This document shows positions 32,636 through 41,741 of a stretch of DNA of 42,659 nt, piece after piece (position 1 is the first letter of the stretch; each line of letters opens with the position of its first letter). The stretch comes from AR5 sp041499965 (lineage in GTDB: Bacteria > Methylomirabilota > Methylomirabilia > Rokubacteriales > CSP1-6): the NCBI GenBank assembly GCA_041499965.1, contig JBGQLG010000027.1:1-42659 (forward strand), written 5' to 3'. The translations under genes and the position numbers were made by a program. The notes under the pieces were generated by a model. That model was given only the letters and a program-made list of their open reading frames with translations, was not told the origin of the DNA and did no database searches.

Positions 32636-33504
32636 GCGTGGCCTTCGAGCAGATCCTCGTGCAGACGGTGAACGGGCTCGTCAACGGCATGATCCTGGCG
32701 CTGGTCGCCTCCGGGCTCACGCTGATCTTCGGCATCATGGACGTCGTCAACTTCGCCCACGGCGACCTCGTGATGCTGGGGGGCTTCGTCGGCGCCAGCA
32801 CCATGGCGACCACCGGCAACTTCTGGATCGCTCTGCTGACCGCCGCCGTCGTCGTCGCCGTCTTCGGCGCGGCGCTGCAGATCAGCACGCTGCGCCCGCT
32901 GCTGGGGCGCGATCCGCTCACGACGATCCTGGCGACCTTCGGCGTGTCGCTGGTGCTGCAGAAGTACGCGCTGTGGCAGTGGGGGCCGTCGGCCCGCAAT
33001 CTCCAGGAGCCGATCACCGGCCACTTCGATCTGTTCTACCTGCAGTACCCGTGGTACCGGGTCGCCACCGCGGTCCTGGCCGGCGCCATGATCGGGGCGC
33101 TGTGGCTCTTCCTCAAGCGCGGAACCTACGGGATCTGGATCCGTGCGACGACGCAGGACCGGGTCATGGCGGCCGCGATGGGCATCCCCGTCCCCTGGGT
33201 GCACACGACGGTGTTCGCGATCGGCGCCGCCATGGCCGCGGCCAGCGGCGTGCTGTTCGGGCCGCTCGGCGGGGTGACCCAGACCATGGGGTCGGACTTC
33301 ACGCTGCGCGCGTTCATCGTCGTGGTCGTGGGCGGGATGGGCAACCTGGGCGGCTCGATCCTGGCCTCGATCTTCATCAGCCTGCTGGAGGCCTACGCCT
33401 CGCTGTTCGTCAGCCCGGCCCAGGCCGTGATCGTCTCCTTCGTCGCGCTGATCCTGACGCTGCTCTTCCGCCCCACCGGCCTGTTCGTTCCGACCCCCAA
33501 ATGA
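32632..33504 (+). CDS. livH: ABC transporter permease LivH-like
   Basis: A 290-aa inner-membrane permease with about eight hydrophobic segments. NGMILALVASGLTLIFGIMDVVNFAHGDLVMLGGF is represented here by the typical LIFGIMDVVNFAHG motif, and the C-terminal GGMGNLGGSILAS loop contacts the ATPases. GTG 32632 overlaps the LivF stop; GTG 32638 is an alternative. Confidence 0.93.
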
Positions 33505-34460
33505 CGGCGACCGCCGCTGGCTTGGACCGGCCGTACTGGATCGGCGTCGCGATCGTCGGGGGATTGCTCGTGGCCGCCCCGCTGGTGCTGCCGCCGTTCT
33601 GGCTGCGCTTCGCCACCGAGATCCTGATCTGGGGCCTGCTGGCGATGTCGTCGGACATCCTCATCGGCTACACGGGGATGCTCTCGTTCGGACACTCCGC
33701 GTTCTTCGGCGTCGGCATGTACGGCGCCGCCGCCGCCCTGCTGACCGTGCGGCCACCCAGCCTGGGCCTGGCCATCCTCTACGGCCTGGTGGGCGCCGGG
33801 CTGGTCGCGGCCTTCGTCGCCTACTTCTCCACGCGGCTGCGCGACATCTACTTCTCCATCACGACGCTCGTGTTCTCGCAGATCTTCTACGTGATCATCT
33901 TCACCTGGACGGCGGTCACCGGCGGGGAGAACGGCCTCACCTTCCGCCAGCCCCCCCTGGGGCTGCCCGGCCTCGGCGCGGTCGACTTCACGCCGGCGCG
34001 GCTGCACTGGTTCGTCGTGGCGGTGGTGGCGCTGTCGTACCTGCTGCTGCGCCGGATCACCCGCTCGCCCTTCGGGATGGTGCTGCAATCGATCCGCGAG
34101 AACGAGCCGCGCACCCGGGCCATCGGCTACGCGGTCGAGCGCTACAAGATCGTGGCGGTCATGCTCTCCGGGCTCTTCGCCGGCCTGGCCGGCGTGCTCT
34201 ACGCGATTCAGAACAAGTTTGCCGCCCCCGACTTCGTGTTCTTCCTCGTCTCGGGCGAGGTCGTGATCTTCAACGTCATGGGCGGGGTGGGAACCCTGGT
34301 GGGGCCGATCGTGGGCGCCGCCTTCTTCCTGGTCCTGCGCGAGGGGCTGTCGCGCTACTTCGAGTACTACCTGATTCCGGTCGGCATCATCTTCACGCTG
34401 ATGGTCATCTTCCTGCCCCAGGGATTCCTGGGCTTCCTTCGCCGGCGCCTGAACCAGTAG
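33501..34460 (+). CDS. livM: ABC transporter permease LivM-like
   Basis: A 319-aa inner-membrane permease. Family motifs are DILIGYTGMLSFGHSAFFGVGMYG, split here as IGYTGMLSFGHSAF, then ENEPRTRAIGYAVERYKIV, the coupling helix region, and NVMGGVGTLVGPIVGA. About nine hydrophobic segments. It overlaps LivH by 4 nt (ATGA) and ends the operon, facing the minus-strand signalling locus. Confidence 0.93.
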   Translation: MTATAAGLDRPYWIGVAIVGGLLVAAPLVLPPFWLRFATEILIWGLLAMSSDILIGYTGMLSFGHSAFFGVGMYGAAAALLTVRPPSLGLAILYGLVGAGLVAAFVAYFSTRLRDIYFSITTLVFSQIFYVIIFTWTAVTGGENGLTFRQPPLGLPGLGAVDFTPARLHWFVVAVVALSYLLLRRITRSPFGMVLQSIRENEPRTRAIGYAVERYKIVAVMLSGLFAGLAGVLYAIQNKFAAPDFVFFLVSGEVVIFNVMGGVGTLVGPIVGAAFFLVLREGLSRYFEYYLIPVGIIFTLMVIFLPQGFLGFLRRRLNQ

Positions 34461-34466
34461 CGCCGG

Positions 34467-34485
34467 CGGCGGCGCTCAGCCGCCG
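34467..34485. terminator. GC hairpin between convergent operons
   Basis: CGGCGGC (34467-34473) and GCCGCCG (34479-34485) form a 7-bp stem with loop GCTCA, spanning the 15-nt gap between livM and the hybrid kinase and entering the kinase's last codons. No T-run on either strand; possible bidirectional 3'-end signal only. Confidence 0.35.
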
Positions 34486-35729
34486 AGCATCTCGTGCACC
34501 CGGTGGACGAGGGCGTCGACGGTGAACGGCTTGTGCAGGTAGGCCCGCCCGGCCGGCAGCCCGCGCGCCTCCTCGACGGTGTCCTCCAGGTCGCCGGAGA
34601 GGTAGATGACGCGGGCCCCCACGCGGTCCGGCCCCAGGCGCTGCAGGAACCCGTCGGCGCTCACACCCGGCGACAGCAGATCGGCGATGACCAGGGCGAC
34701 CGGGCCCTCATGACGCACGCTCACGGCCAGCGCCTCGTCGAGATCGCGTGCGCTCAGGACGTGGTAGCCGTGGATCTCGAGGATCTCGCCGATGAGCTCG
34801 CGGACGCCCGCCTCCGGCTCCACGACCAGCACGGTCGTGGCCCCGGCCGGCGCCGGCGGGGCCGTCTCGCCCGCGTCGTCCGCACGCGGCAGGTAGATCG
34901 TGACGGTGGATCCCCGGCCGACCTCGCTGGTGGCCTCGACGTGGCCGCCGCTCTGGGTGATGAAGGCAAACACCGTGGCCAGGCCCAGCCCGGTCCCCCG
35001 GCCGGGCGGCTTCGTCGTGAAGTAGGGCTCGAACGCGCGCGACAGCGTGGCGGCGTCCATCCCGCAGCCGGTGTCGGTCACGCGCACGACGACCGCCCGC
35101 CGCGGGCCCGTCGGATGCGAGTCGAGCGTGGCGTTGGTGGTCTCGATCGTCACCCGGCCGCCGCCGGGCATCGCGTCGCGCGCGTTGAGGATCAGGTTCA
35201 TCAGCGCCTGCTCGAGCTGGCCGCCGTTGACGGTCACCCGCCCGAGCTGTGGCTCCGGGCGCAGCACGACGTCGATGCGATCACCGAGCAGGGGCTGCAG
35301 CGTACGGACCACGCTGGCCGCGACGCTGTTGAGATCCAGGGTGCTCGGGGCCGGCGCCACCGCCCGGCTGGAGGTGAGCATGTGCTGGGTGAGGTTGAGA
35401 CCCCACACGGCCGCCTTGCGGATCGACTCCGCGCCCGTCCGGAGGGGATCGGTCGGGTCCATCCGCTTGAGCATCAGCTCGCTATAGCCCGTGATGACCG
35501 CCAGGATGTTGCTGAAGTCGTGGGCCACGCCGCCGGCCAGGCGGCCCACCGCCTCCAGCCGCCGGGCGTCCCGCAGCTCCTCCTCGAGCCGGCGGCCCCG
35601 CACGCGCTCCTGCTCGAGCTCGTGGCTGAGGCGTTGGGCCTCGGCCAGCGCCTCGGGGAGACTCACGTGCTGGTTCGTCACGCGCGCATACCCGCCGGAG
35701 AGAGCGACGTCACCGAAGGTCGTCGCCAT
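34476..35729 (-). CDS. Soluble hybrid histidine kinase with C-terminal receiver
   Basis: A 417-aa cytoplasmic kinase. Residues 25-60 are a coiled coil, His70 lies in GGVAHDFSNIL, and the ATPase domain has NLILNARDAM (N box), TDTGCGMD (G1), FEPYFTTK (F box) and GRGTGLGL (G2). From about residue 295 a receiver domain follows: LVVEPEAGVREL, ALVIADLLSPG (phospho-acceptor Asp) and LHKPF (conserved Lys). The first acidic pair of the receiver reads EPE in place of DD. There is no membrane span or PAS domain. The start overlaps the membrane kinase by 20 nt. Confidence 0.92.
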   Translation of the reverse strand: MATTFGDVALSGGYARVTNQHVSLPEALAEAQRLSHELEQERVRGRRLEEELRDARRLEAVGRLAGGVAHDFSNILAVITGYSELMLKRMDPTDPLRTGAESIRKAAVWGLNLTQHMLTSSRAVAPAPSTLDLNSVAASVVRTLQPLLGDRIDVVLRPEPQLGRVTVNGGQLEQALMNLILNARDAMPGGGRVTIETTNATLDSHPTGPRRAVVVRVTDTGCGMDAATLSRAFEPYFTTKPPGRGTGLGLATVFAFITQSGGHVEATSEVGRGSTVTIYLPRADDAGETAPPAPAGATTVLVVEPEAGVRELIGEILEIHGYHVLSARDLDEALAVSVRHEGPVALVIADLLSPGVSADGFLQRLGPDRVGARVIYLSGDLEDTVEEARGLPAGRAYLHKPFTVDALVHRVHEMLGG

Positions 35730-37632
35730 GCCGGCCCGGCTCGGCCGGGAGATCGGGGAAGAGCGGCAGCACGATGCGGAAGACGGTGCCGCCGGCGGCG
35801 GCGGCGCGGAAGTCGATGCTCCCGCCGTGATCCTCGACGATCTTGTGCGTCAGGGCCAGGCCCAGACCGGTGCCACCGTCCTTGGTGGTGAAGAACGGAT
35901 TGAACACGCGATCGGCGTCGGAGGGCGGGATGCCCACCCCGGCGTCCTCGATCTCGACGCGCACGCGGCGGGCCCCCATGGCCGGCCGTCGGCTGGGCCG
36001 CACGACGTGGTCGTCGTCGCTCCAGCCCGCCCGCAGCGTCAGCCGCCCGCCCGACGGCATCGCGTCGAGCGCGTTGCGCACGAGGTTCACCAGGGCCTGG
36101 TACAGCGACTCGGAGTCGCCCCACACCACCGGGAGGTCGCGCACGTACTCGCGGGCGACCACCACGCCGCGGGTCTCCATCTCCTGGGCGTACAGCTCCA
36201 CGGCCCGCTCGAGGAGGGCCGGCAGCCGGACCGCCGTGAAGTTCAGCCGCGTGGGGCGGGCCAGCTCCAGCAGCCGCTCCACGATGCCGTTGATCCGCTC
36301 CAGCTCGCGCGGCACCACCGACTGGAACTTCGCCCGGAACTGCACGTCCTCGAAGCGCCGGGGCAGGTGGCGGCTGAAGGTGAGCAGCGAGGTCAGCGGG
36401 TTCTTGATCTCGTGGGCGAGGCCCGCGGCGAGGCTGCCGAGCGCCGCGAGCCGGTCGGAGCGGCGCAGCCGGTTCTCGAGCTCGCGGACCACGGTGATGT
36501 CACGGATGGCCGCGATCACGCCGAGGTCCTTGCCCTCGCCGCCCTTGAGCGGCGCCGCGCTGATCTCGACCGGCAGCGTCCGCCCGTTGCGCCGGCGCAG
36601 CTGGGCGGCGATGCCGGGGGTGGCGGCCCGGCTGGCGATCGTCTCCATCAGGATCTCGCCGAGCTCGGGCGTCTGCTCGAACACCTCGGTGCAGTAGCGG
36701 CCGATCACCTCGCCGGCGAAGAAGCCGGTCATCAGCTCGGCGGCCGGGTTGAGCGTCACGACGCAGCCGTCGAGATCGACGGTGACGATGCCGTTGGTCA
36801 GCGAGGCCAGGATGTTGTCGGTGTAGCTCTTGAGGTCGGCCAGCTCGATGAGCCGCTGGCGCAGCTCGACGTTGGCCCCCTCCAGCGCGGTGCGCTGCTG
36901 GCGGAGCTGGGCCGCCATGTGGTTGAAGGCGACGGCCAGCCGCCCGATCTCGTCGTCGGTGGTGGGCTCCACCCGAAGGTCGAGATCGCCCCGGGAGATG
37001 GCGGCCGCCCCCTCGGCCAGCTGCTGGATCGGCCGCGAGATCCGCCGAGCCACCAGGGCGGCCGCGCCGCCGCCGAGCAGGAGCGTGGCGATCGTCAGCG
37101 CGCCCAGCTCCCAGCGCGTGCGGCGAATGAGCGCGCTCGTCCGCTGGCGAGACAGGCCGACGCGCACGGTGCCCCACTTCTGGGTCCCCTCCACGATGAC
37201 CGCCGCGTAGTCGTCGATGACCTCACCGGTCTCCGTCCGCGCCTCCTGCACGAGCGAGTCGAGCGTGGCGGCGGCGCGACGATCGACCTCGCCCGGCAGC
37301 ACCTGACCGACGGACTCGGCGCGCGAGCTGTGCGCCGCCACGCGGCCCTCGCCGTCGAGGACGATCGCATAGCGGACGTCGTCCTCCAGGGCCAGGCGCC
37401 GGGCGTGCTGCTCGAGCGCCGTGAACTGATAGAGGAGCAACGGCGTGTGGGAGGCGGCCGCGAGGTCGCGCGCGACGACCTCGCCGCGGCGGCGCGCCTC
37501 CTCGATGACGGCGGTGCGCTGCCGCTGCTCGACGACCACGATCACCGCCGCCATCACCAGGCAGATCACGAGCAGCGTGCCCCACAACAGCCTGGCCTGC
37601 AGCGATCGCGCGTCGACGAGCGCCGGGCTCAC
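35710..37632 (-). CDS. Membrane sensor histidine kinase (HAMP-PAS-HisKA-HATPase)
   Basis: A 640-aa kinase. One membrane span is near residues 15-35, a periplasmic sensor region of about 140 residues follows, and a second span (LTIATLLLGGGAAALVA) leads into a HAMP domain (ISRPIQQLAEGAAAISRGDL). A PAS domain (ILASLTNGIVTVDLDG onwards) precedes HisKA with His407 in GLAHEIKNPL. The ATPase domain has NLVRNALDAM, EDAGVGIP, FNPFFTTK and GGTGLGL. This AtoS/NtrB-like layout fits control of the NtrC-family activator at 39690. It overlaps the binding-protein gene by 4 nt (GTGA), tying sensor and binding protein together. Confidence 0.94.
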   Translation of the reverse strand: MSPALVDARSLQARLLWGTLLVICLVMAAVIVVVEQRQRTAVIEEARRRGEVVARDLAAASHTPLLLYQFTALEQHARRLALEDDVRYAIVLDGEGRVAAHSSRAESVGQVLPGEVDRRAAATLDSLVQEARTETGEVIDDYAAVIVEGTQKWGTVRVGLSRQRTSALIRRTRWELGALTIATLLLGGGAAALVARRISRPIQQLAEGAAAISRGDLDLRVEPTTDDEIGRLAVAFNHMAAQLRQQRTALEGANVELRQRLIELADLKSYTDNILASLTNGIVTVDLDGCVVTLNPAAELMTGFFAGEVIGRYCTEVFEQTPELGEILMETIASRAATPGIAAQLRRRNGRTLPVEISAAPLKGGEGKDLGVIAAIRDITVVRELENRLRRSDRLAALGSLAAGLAHEIKNPLTSLLTFSRHLPRRFEDVQFRAKFQSVVPRELERINGIVERLLELARPTRLNFTAVRLPALLERAVELYAQEMETRGVVVAREYVRDLPVVWGDSESLYQALVNLVRNALDAMPSGGRLTLRAGWSDDDHVVRPSRRPAMGARRVRVEIEDAGVGIPPSDADRVFNPFFTTKDGGTGLGLALTHKIVEDHGGSIDFRAAAAGGTVFRIVLPLFPDLPAEPGRHGDDLR

Positions 37633-39263
37633 CGCTCGCTCTCCAGCCAGATCTTGCGGAACGGGATGTAGGGATCGCCGAGCCCGCTGACCTCGATGCT
37701 CTTCACGTAGGGCTGGAAGACGCGCTCGTACGTGTAGTGAAAGAACGGGATCACGACGGCGTCGTCCAGGACCATCTGCTCGGCCCGGCGGTACAGGTCG
37801 ACGCGACGCCGGTCGTCGGTCTCGTTGCGGGCGCGCAGCAGGATGTCGTCGAGCTGGGCGTTGGCGTAGCCCGTGTAGTTACGGGGGCTGCGGGAGTGGA
37901 ACAGCTTGTTGAGGAAGTTGTCGGGCTCGGGGACGTCGGCGAACCACGCGTACTGAAAGCTCGGGCACTGCCCCTCGGCCAGCATCCGGGCGAACTGCGG
38001 CCAATCGGGCACGTACTTGAACTCCGCACGGACGCCGACGAGGGCGAGGTGGCGGACGATCAGCGCATGCTCGGGGTCGAGCTTCACCGTCGCGCAGATG
38101 CTCAGCGGCACCAGACCGCGCCCTTCGGGGAAGCCGGCCTGGGCCAGCAGCTCCCGCGCGCGCGGTGGATCGTAGGCGTAGCCGTTGAGCCGCGGATTGT
38201 AGCCGAGCGTCCCGGGCGGCAGGATGCCGCGGGCCAGCACGAAGCGGCCACGCGTCGCCTCCTGCACGATCGCCTCCCGATCGATCCCGTAGATCAGCGC
38301 CTGGCGCACGTGCGGATCCGACCACGGCTTGACGCGCGTGTTCAGCCCGAGGAAGCGCACGCTGAACATCGGCCGCTTGACGTACGTCCAGGCCTTGGTG
38401 GTCAGGAGCTGGGGGTAGTCCTGCATCGGCACCGGGCTGTCTTCCAGTCGCCCACGCCGGAACTCGTCGAACATCGCCCCGGCGCCCTCGTCGGGGAAGA
38501 TGCGGTACACGATGCGTCCCAGGCGCGGGGGGCCGGCGAAGTAATCCGGGTTGGCGACCAGGACGATCTCCTTGTGCCGCTCCCACCGCTCGAAGCGGAA
38601 CGGGCCGGTCCCGACCGGCGCGCTTCCGAACGCGTCGCCCTGCTGCGTGACGAGATCGCGGGGCAGGATCTTGGCGTGGCCGATCGCCAGCAGCGAGACG
38701 AACGGCACCTGCGCTTCGTCGAGCACGACCCGCACCGTCGAGGCGTCGAGCGCCGTGATACCCCGGACCGACGACGCGCGACCGTCGCGAAAGCTCGGGG
38801 CGCCCTGGATGGTCATGAACAGATCGGCCGCCGTGGACTTCACCTTGGGATCGACGAGACGGGTGAGTGAGAAGACCACGTCGTCGGCCGTGACCTCGCG
38901 GCCGTTGTGGAAGCGAACGCCCTTGCGCAGGGTGAATGTCCACGTGAGTCCGTCGCGCGAGGCCTTCCAGTACTGGGCGAGCGCCGGCACGATCGTCAGC
39001 GTCTGATCGAACTCCACGAGGCCGTCGAAGATCTGCTGGGCGACCGAGCGACCGTAGATGTCAGCGATGCGGGCGGGATCGAGCGTCGCCGGCTCGGTGC
39101 CGAGCGGGCGGCGGTACACGGCACCCGTGGAGCCCGACACCCGTGCCTGCGCGAAGACCGGGGTCACCGCCGTGGCGAGTACCAACAGCAGCGCGCCGAC
39201 GAGGACAGGGGGGCGTGTGCCCCCCTTCCTCGCCGCGAATCGGGAAGTGGCGTCCCCGATCAC
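37629..39263 (-). CDS. Peptide/nickel-type ABC solute-binding protein (SBP_bac_5)
   Basis: A 544-aa extracytoplasmic binding protein of family 5. The GTG at 39263 gives a signal peptide with VLVGALLLVLATAVTPVFAQA. The mature part has GTEPATLDPARIADIYGRSV, FTLRKGVRFHNGREVTADDVVFSL, GTGPFRFERWERHKEI and VRQALIYGIDREAIV, all family hallmarks. No permease or ATPase genes accompany it; the partners are kinases. That suggests a sensory role, presenting a bound ligand to the membrane kinase, although shared use of a distant transporter is possible. The frame is open far upstream but without sense. Confidence 0.9.
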   Translation of the reverse strand: MIGDATSRFAARKGGTRPPVLVGALLLVLATAVTPVFAQARVSGSTGAVYRRPLGTEPATLDPARIADIYGRSVAQQIFDGLVEFDQTLTIVPALAQYWKASRDGLTWTFTLRKGVRFHNGREVTADDVVFSLTRLVDPKVKSTAADLFMTIQGAPSFRDGRASSVRGITALDASTVRVVLDEAQVPFVSLLAIGHAKILPRDLVTQQGDAFGSAPVGTGPFRFERWERHKEIVLVANPDYFAGPPRLGRIVYRIFPDEGAGAMFDEFRRGRLEDSPVPMQDYPQLLTTKAWTYVKRPMFSVRFLGLNTRVKPWSDPHVRQALIYGIDREAIVQEATRGRFVLARGILPPGTLGYNPRLNGYAYDPPRARELLAQAGFPEGRGLVPLSICATVKLDPEHALIVRHLALVGVRAEFKYVPDWPQFARMLAEGQCPSFQYAWFADVPEPDNFLNKLFHSRSPRNYTGYANAQLDDILLRARNETDDRRRVDLYRRAEQMVLDDAVVIPFFHYTYERVFQPYVKSIEVSGLGDPYIPFRKIWLESER

Positions 39264-39286
39264 GGTGTCGGCGATCCAGGTTCGGA

Positions 39287-39424
39287 CTAGTACCCTCCGC
39301 CACCACCGTCGGCCGTGCCGATGGCCTGGAACAGCTGGGTCGAGCCCGAGGTGCCGGACTCGAGGATGGGCAGGGCGAACAGGAACGACGCGAGCAACAG
39401 GGCGGCGGCGAGGATCTTGGTCAT
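39287..39424 (-). CDS. 45-aa secreted or membrane peptide with Gly-rich C-terminus
   Basis: A short ORF with a strong AAAGGGGAG ribosome-binding site 4 nt before the ATG. MTKILAAALLLASFLFALPI is a signal peptide or single membrane span; the rest reads ESGTSGSTQLFQAIGTADGGGGGY. The mature part would be about 24 residues, polar, ending in five Gly and a Tyr. It lies 54 nt downstream of the predicted sigma54 transcription start and 23 nt before the binding-protein gene, so it is the first gene of the unit. I recognise no family. It could be an exported signal, a small membrane regulator or a structural peptide. Confidence 0.68.
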   Translation of the reverse strand: MTKILAAALLLASFLFALPILESGTSGSTQLFQAIGTADGGGGGY

Positions 39425-39449
39425 GGGTCTCCCCTTTTAGGAGTTTGGA

Positions 39450-39468
39450 AGCCCTCACCATGAGGGCT
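39450..39468 (-). promoter_or_regulatory. 5'-leader hairpin before the peptide gene
   Basis: AGCCCTCA (39450-39457) and TGAGGGCT (39461-39468) are perfect 8-bp inverted arms around a 3-nt loop. They fall inside the predicted sigma54 transcript leader, 25 nt before the peptide start, and could regulate translation or stability, or bind a dimeric protein as DNA. Confidence 0.5.
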
Positions 39469-39487
39469 CCGATACGGGGAGGCTGAG

Positions 39488-39503
39488 AGCAAACCGATCG
39501 CCA
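39488..39503 (-). promoter_or_regulatory. Sigma54 (RpoN) promoter for the peptide-SBP-kinase operon
   Basis: Read on the minus strand, TGGCGATCGGTTTGCT has the invariant GG and GC with exactly 10 nt between, and matches the -24 TGGC and -12 TTGCT boxes. Predicted start about 39478. The activator encoded just upstream has the GAFTGA loop needed to engage sigma54, which supports the site. Confidence 0.75.
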
Positions 39504-39648
39504 TTCCGTTCGCGCGCGGGTCATGATCGCAACTCCTCGATTCTTCGCCCTTCTCGGGCGGGGCATCACGGGATGATGGGACGGCCGATGCCCTGCGACT
39601 GGGCGACGATTGGGGTCGGGGTGCGTCGAAACGTGTTGATTCCGCGGG

Positions 39649-39660
39649 CCGTTCGAACGG
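39649..39660. promoter_or_regulatory. Candidate activator-binding palindrome (UAS)
   Basis: CCGTTCGAACGG is a perfect 12-bp palindrome about 150-170 bp upstream of the sigma54 promoter, the usual range for NtrC-family enhancer sites, and just past the activator's stop codon. Only one good copy is seen. Confidence 0.5.
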
Positions 39661-39689
39661 ATTGGCCAACCACGGGGCGGGGTGTCCTG

Positions 39690-41114
<1,425 letters not shown>

Positions 41115-41123
41115 GGTCGCCCG

Positions 41124-41131
41124 ACTGTACC
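41124..41131 (-). promoter_or_regulatory. Candidate -10 box ahead of the response regulator
   Basis: On the minus strand GGTACAGT ends 9 nt before the ATG at 41114. It is in the GGTA-type group with the boxes at 4245 and 11613. The divergent secreted-protein gene starts 69 nt away. Confidence 0.4.
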
Positions 41132-41182
41132 ATTTCGCCGCGAACATTGACTCATGGGCGGGCGCCGACCGAGAATCGCCCC

Positions 41183-41686
41183 ATGGCTCACGCCCGCTCG
41201 GCCCGACGGTGGCGCCTCCCGCTCGCGCTTGCGCTGCTTGCGCTGCCGGCCACGGCCGCCGGCCAGGTCTCGCCGACCGCCCCGGCCCACCCCGGGCTGC
41301 CGTGGGGTATCGGCGTCGCGACGCCGCAGGGACAGCTGATTCGCTACATCTTCGTGCCGCCGCAGGCGGTGACACTGGACTACCTCATGACCGGCGCGCT
41401 CGAGAACGCGCCGCCCGCCGAGGAGCCCACGCCGCCGGGGCCCGAAGGTGAGCCGAAGGCCGAGGCCAAGCTTCCCAAGCCTCCGGAGGACACCACCAAG
41501 GACACCACGCCTCGCGAGAGTACGCCGGTGTTGCCGCAGATCGTGCGTCAGCAGGTCGTCGTGCCGGGCTACTACGTGCGCGAGACCACGGCGGGCTATC
41601 ACTATCCCGACCGGTGGACCATCGAGCAGATCGGACCGAACGCCTACCGCTGGCGTCAGCTCCCCGCCCAGTTCGTCCCCAAGTAA
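41183..41686 (+). CDS. Secreted Pro-rich protein of 167 aa, unknown
   Basis: The N-terminus has an Arg-rich start and a hydrophobic core LPLALALLALPATAAGQ, a convincing signal peptide. The mature part includes GIGVATPQGQLIRYIFVPPQAVTL, a Pro/Glu/Lys-rich low-complexity linker (about residues 78-115) and an aromatic end VVVPGYYVRETTAGYHYPDRW. ATG 41183 is preferred over an upstream TTG. It diverges from the response regulator, so the two may share control. No family recognised; a periplasmic or envelope protein is likely. Confidence 0.7.
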   Translation: MAHARSARRWRLPLALALLALPATAAGQVSPTAPAHPGLPWGIGVATPQGQLIRYIFVPPQAVTLDYLMTGALENAPPAEEPTPPGPEGEPKAEAKLPKPPEDTTKDTTPRESTPVLPQIVRQQVVVPGYYVRETTAGYHYPDRWTIEQIGPNAYRWRQLPAQFVPK

Positions 41687-41741
41687 GCCACGCGCCGTAT
41701 CTGATTCACGGCATTGACGCTCGGCGCGCGGCGCCGGAACA

